From Diplonema japonicum (lineage: Eukaryota; Euglenozoa; Diplonemea; Diplonemida; Diplonemidae), in NCBI GenBank assembly GCA_964019335.1, contig OZ025739.1, forward strand, positions 248,001-312,000: a DNA stretch of 64,000 bases, in the 5' to 3' direction. Shown one piece after another: positions 62,227-64,000 of the stretch. Position 1 is the stretch's first letter; each line of letters starts with the position of its first letter. The position numbers were made by a program, and so were the translations under genes. A model generated the notes under the pieces. It saw nothing but the letters and a program-made list of their open reading frames with translations, searched no databases and was not told the DNA's origin.

Positions 62227-62638
62227 AGGAGAAAAGAGAAAAAAAAAAATTTTTTTTTTGCTATCGTTTTCCTTGGAACGGGGGGAGGGAGGTCAAAATA
62301 CCCTGGATAGCTTGGCTTTACTGGGGGGGGAAAAATGGCTATTGATCCACTCGTTGGACTAGAAGAAGGCCTTTTTTATTTTCTTTTGACCGATACCCAT
62401 CATTGTTTTTGTTTTTTTTTTTTTTTTTTTTTTTTGCCCTCCTCCTATCCAGCAATTTATCCCCCCTTTTTTCCCCCCCTTCATTTTTTTTTTTTTCTCC
62501 TTTTTTTTTCACATTCACATTTCCGTTGTTTTGCTCCCCTCGTTTTCACACCGTCCTCCAAACTGGGAGGAGGGGAAAAGAAAGAAGAGAAAAAAAAAAA
62601 AAGAAAAAAAAAGAAGGCGGGGTGGAAAAAAAAAAAAA

Positions 62639-63793
62639 ATGTCAGCAGTTTCACGAAAAAGGGCATGGGTGAAGGGATGGAGGAAAAGAAGTATTAAAAG
62701 GGATGTGAACAAGGCAAAGGGTTCGGTCTTGAGGATGTTACAAGGCGGGGAGGCAGCAAGAAGCAAAGACCTGCTGAGCGACCTGACCACGCTGCTGCAA
62801 GGCGAAGATACCAATGTAAAAGAAGAGTTCAGCAAAAAAATCTGGAATATCGAACCGCTTACAACAATGGAAGAGAATTACGTGCAGAGAAGAACAAAAG
62901 GTGCCATCAAAACCCACGCCATAGCAGGCTCACGGGTCATCACATGTGTAACACCTCTGACGAAAGGAGAAATAGTATTCAAAGAATCCACACCATTATT
63001 CGGGCCAAACATACGACACTGCACAGCATGTGACGCTCCGACCACCTCTGTGAGCTGCGGTAAGTGTGGATCATGGTTCTGTTCTGCAGCATGCCGTGAC
63101 GCGTCCTCCTTTGTACATAAACTAGAATGTAGAATGCTTACGAGCGCCGCCTTCAAGTCACTCTCTGTGTCTTATCAAAGAGGTGCGTACGGGTTACACA
63201 GCAGCCTTCACGTTCCTGTGCAAGGAAGGTTCCTTCACCGCAACACCAATGTGAAGCTGTTCAGAAAGATGATGCTGCTTATCGCGAGGTGTATCAGCAT
63301 CGCCCAGCACAGCCCCGACCGTTTCACCGATCCCACAAACCTTCCCATGGTATCAATGCTGCCTTATGTCCCTATTCCTACCGCTGTCGATGTCATGCCA
63401 CTTCCTAATCTTAACCCGCCTATTGAGCTTGGTATGCTGTTTCACCTCATGCGGACCACAGCTGATATTCTCGGTACGGGTCCGGCTTCTGTGAATGCTC
63501 TGTGGAGCACGCACAGAGCGGCTCTTTGGGGCCTCTGGGAGGCGCTTCTTCACAACCATCAAAATGGTTCCCTCTTTCCCGTCGCGTCTCTCATCCCGCA
63601 TTCTGCGAACCCGACTGTTTCCAGGTACTTCCCCTCCGCTTCGCTTTGCTATGTTGTTGCTGAAACCGACTTGCCTCCTGGTTCGCAGATTACCACGTCG
63701 TACGTACCGCTTGGCACCCCCGAGGCCCTGCGTGCCCAGCTGCTTCGCAAAGGATGGGGTATCTATGAGGATGTGGGTGCGGGGCATTTGTAA
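62639..63793 (+). CDS. SET-MYND protein (SMYD-like methyltransferase)
   Basis: 384 aa. A basic N-terminus (1-40) and a helical region precede the start of a split SET domain at about 88-118. The MYND zinc finger is complete: Cys128, 131, 140, 143, 148, 152, His160 and Cys164. The SET core resumes with SLIPHSANPTVSRYF (about 315-330, the HSxxNP cofactor pocket) and ITTSYVPLGTP (about 345-355), whose Tyr is the family's catalytic position. SMYD enzymes methylate lysine in histones and cytosolic proteins. The post-SET CxC zinc cluster expected after GWGIYED is missing; the stop falls 12 residues after Gly-Trp-Gly, so the protein may be shortened or a 3' exon is overlooked (GTGCGG near 63775 could be a donor). 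Confidence 0.85.
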   Translation: MSAVSRKRAWVKGWRKRSIKRDVNKAKGSVLRMLQGGEAARSKDLLSDLTTLLQGEDTNVKEEFSKKIWNIEPLTTMEENYVQRRTKGAIKTHAIAGSRVITCVTPLTKGEIVFKESTPLFGPNIRHCTACDAPTTSVSCGKCGSWFCSAACRDASSFVHKLECRMLTSAAFKSLSVSYQRGAYGLHSSLHVPVQGRFLHRNTNVKLFRKMMLLIARCISIAQHSPDRFTDPTNLPMVSMLPYVPIPTAVDVMPLPNLNPPIELGMLFHLMRTTADILGTGPASVNALWSTHRAALWGLWEALLHNHQNGSLFPVASLIPHSANPTVSRYFPSASLCYVVAETDLPPGSQITTSYVPLGTPEALRAQLLRKGWGIYEDVGAGHL

Positions 63794-63969
63794 CCTTAAA
63801 AAAAAGGATGTTGAATATTTTATTGATGGGAACTCACACCACAAGAGGCTGTCCTCAAGTGGGATTGTCTTTTACTATGAGTTTATTTTTTGGTAAGCAT
63901 TATTATTTTTTTGGCCGTGAGCTGGGGGGGGGGGGGAGTAAAATTGAAATTGGATCATCCACAGGTGGA

Positions 63970-64000
63970 ATGCGTGTGCTGGTGGTGGTGTTTCTAGCAT
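63970..64000 (+). CDS. Start of a probable secreted or membrane protein (partial)
   Basis: ATG at 63970, six nucleotides after an ACAG acceptor (63961-63964). The ten visible residues, MRVLVVVFLA, look like a signal peptide. The gene runs off the right edge, so nothing more can be said. Confidence 0.45.
   Translation, partial: MRVLVVVFLA

Larger units (their letters stand above)
61819..62638. other. Spacer with LINE tail fragment and hairpin
   Basis: Mixed and homopolymer DNA after the LINE. It holds a solitary copy of the LINE 3' tail and a perfect-looking hairpin (both annotated). Frames at 62335-62697 translate Phe/Lys runs only. The ATG of the next gene touches an A run. Confidence 0.5.

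Noticed and set aside
1-64000. Search for a spliced-leader RNA gene, tRNA, rRNA or snRNA
   Set aside because: No complete candidate was seen by eye on either strand. The trans-splicing proposal therefore rests on gene orientation and acceptor sites only.

Overview
Nuclear DNA from a gene-dense protist. About thirty protein genes can be supported and every one lies on the + strand. Many start codons follow a pyrimidine tract and an AG acceptor, often with a pure A run touching the ATG. One-directional gene files with an acceptor before each gene are the pattern of polycistronic transcription with spliced-leader trans-splicing. Unlike kinetoplastids, the genes also carry many ordinary cis introns: I could place 23, of 35-101 nt (mostly 40-50), with GTATG/GTGTG donors and CAG/AAG acceptors, many filled with long A runs. 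A euglenozoan, perhaps a diplonemid, is my best inference. Other trans-splicing lineages with tiny introns are not excluded. Noncoding DNA is saturated with A/T runs and 15-23 nt C/G runs.

Layout. 0-7 kb: a partial ORF, a membrane-anchored basic helix-loop-helix protein, a TMEM184-like membrane protein, an EF-hand protein and an alpha/beta hydrolase. 7-20 kb: two TM9SF (nonaspanin) paralogues separated by a secreted cysteine-rich repeat protein and a decayed LINE retrotransposon; an 81-nt structured repeat lies upstream of each TM9SF gene. 20-26 kb: a LINE relic, two small unknown proteins and a tandem pair of peroxisome-targeted acyl-CoA dehydrogenases. 26-41 kb: mostly cytoskeletal or scaffold proteins (LRR/PH, TOG-array, calponin-homology, coiled coil), a disordered protein, a SKP1-like protein and an EF-hand mitochondrial-carrier-like protein. 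41-51 kb: a RING-CH ubiquitin ligase fused by splicing to a signal-peptide ectodomain, WDR70, a VIT-like transporter, a small four-exon gene and a SANBR/KIAA1841-like BTB protein. 51-64 kb: a cysteine-rich surface protein, a kinesin, a hAT transposon remnant, a second inverted-repeat element, a mitochondrial carrier, a LINE with an intact 991-codon reverse transcriptase ORF, a SET-MYND protein and the start of a further secreted protein.

The genes do not form a pathway. Themes are microtubule biology (TOG, CH, kinesin), endomembrane function (TM9SF, TMEM184, RING-CH, VIT) and ubiquitin (SKP1-like, RING-CH). Splicing decides the C-terminus of several proteins: in both acyl-CoA dehydrogenases the peroxisomal signal exists only after a tiny terminal intron is removed, and in the RING-CH gene retention of a 45-nt intron stops translation before the ligase.
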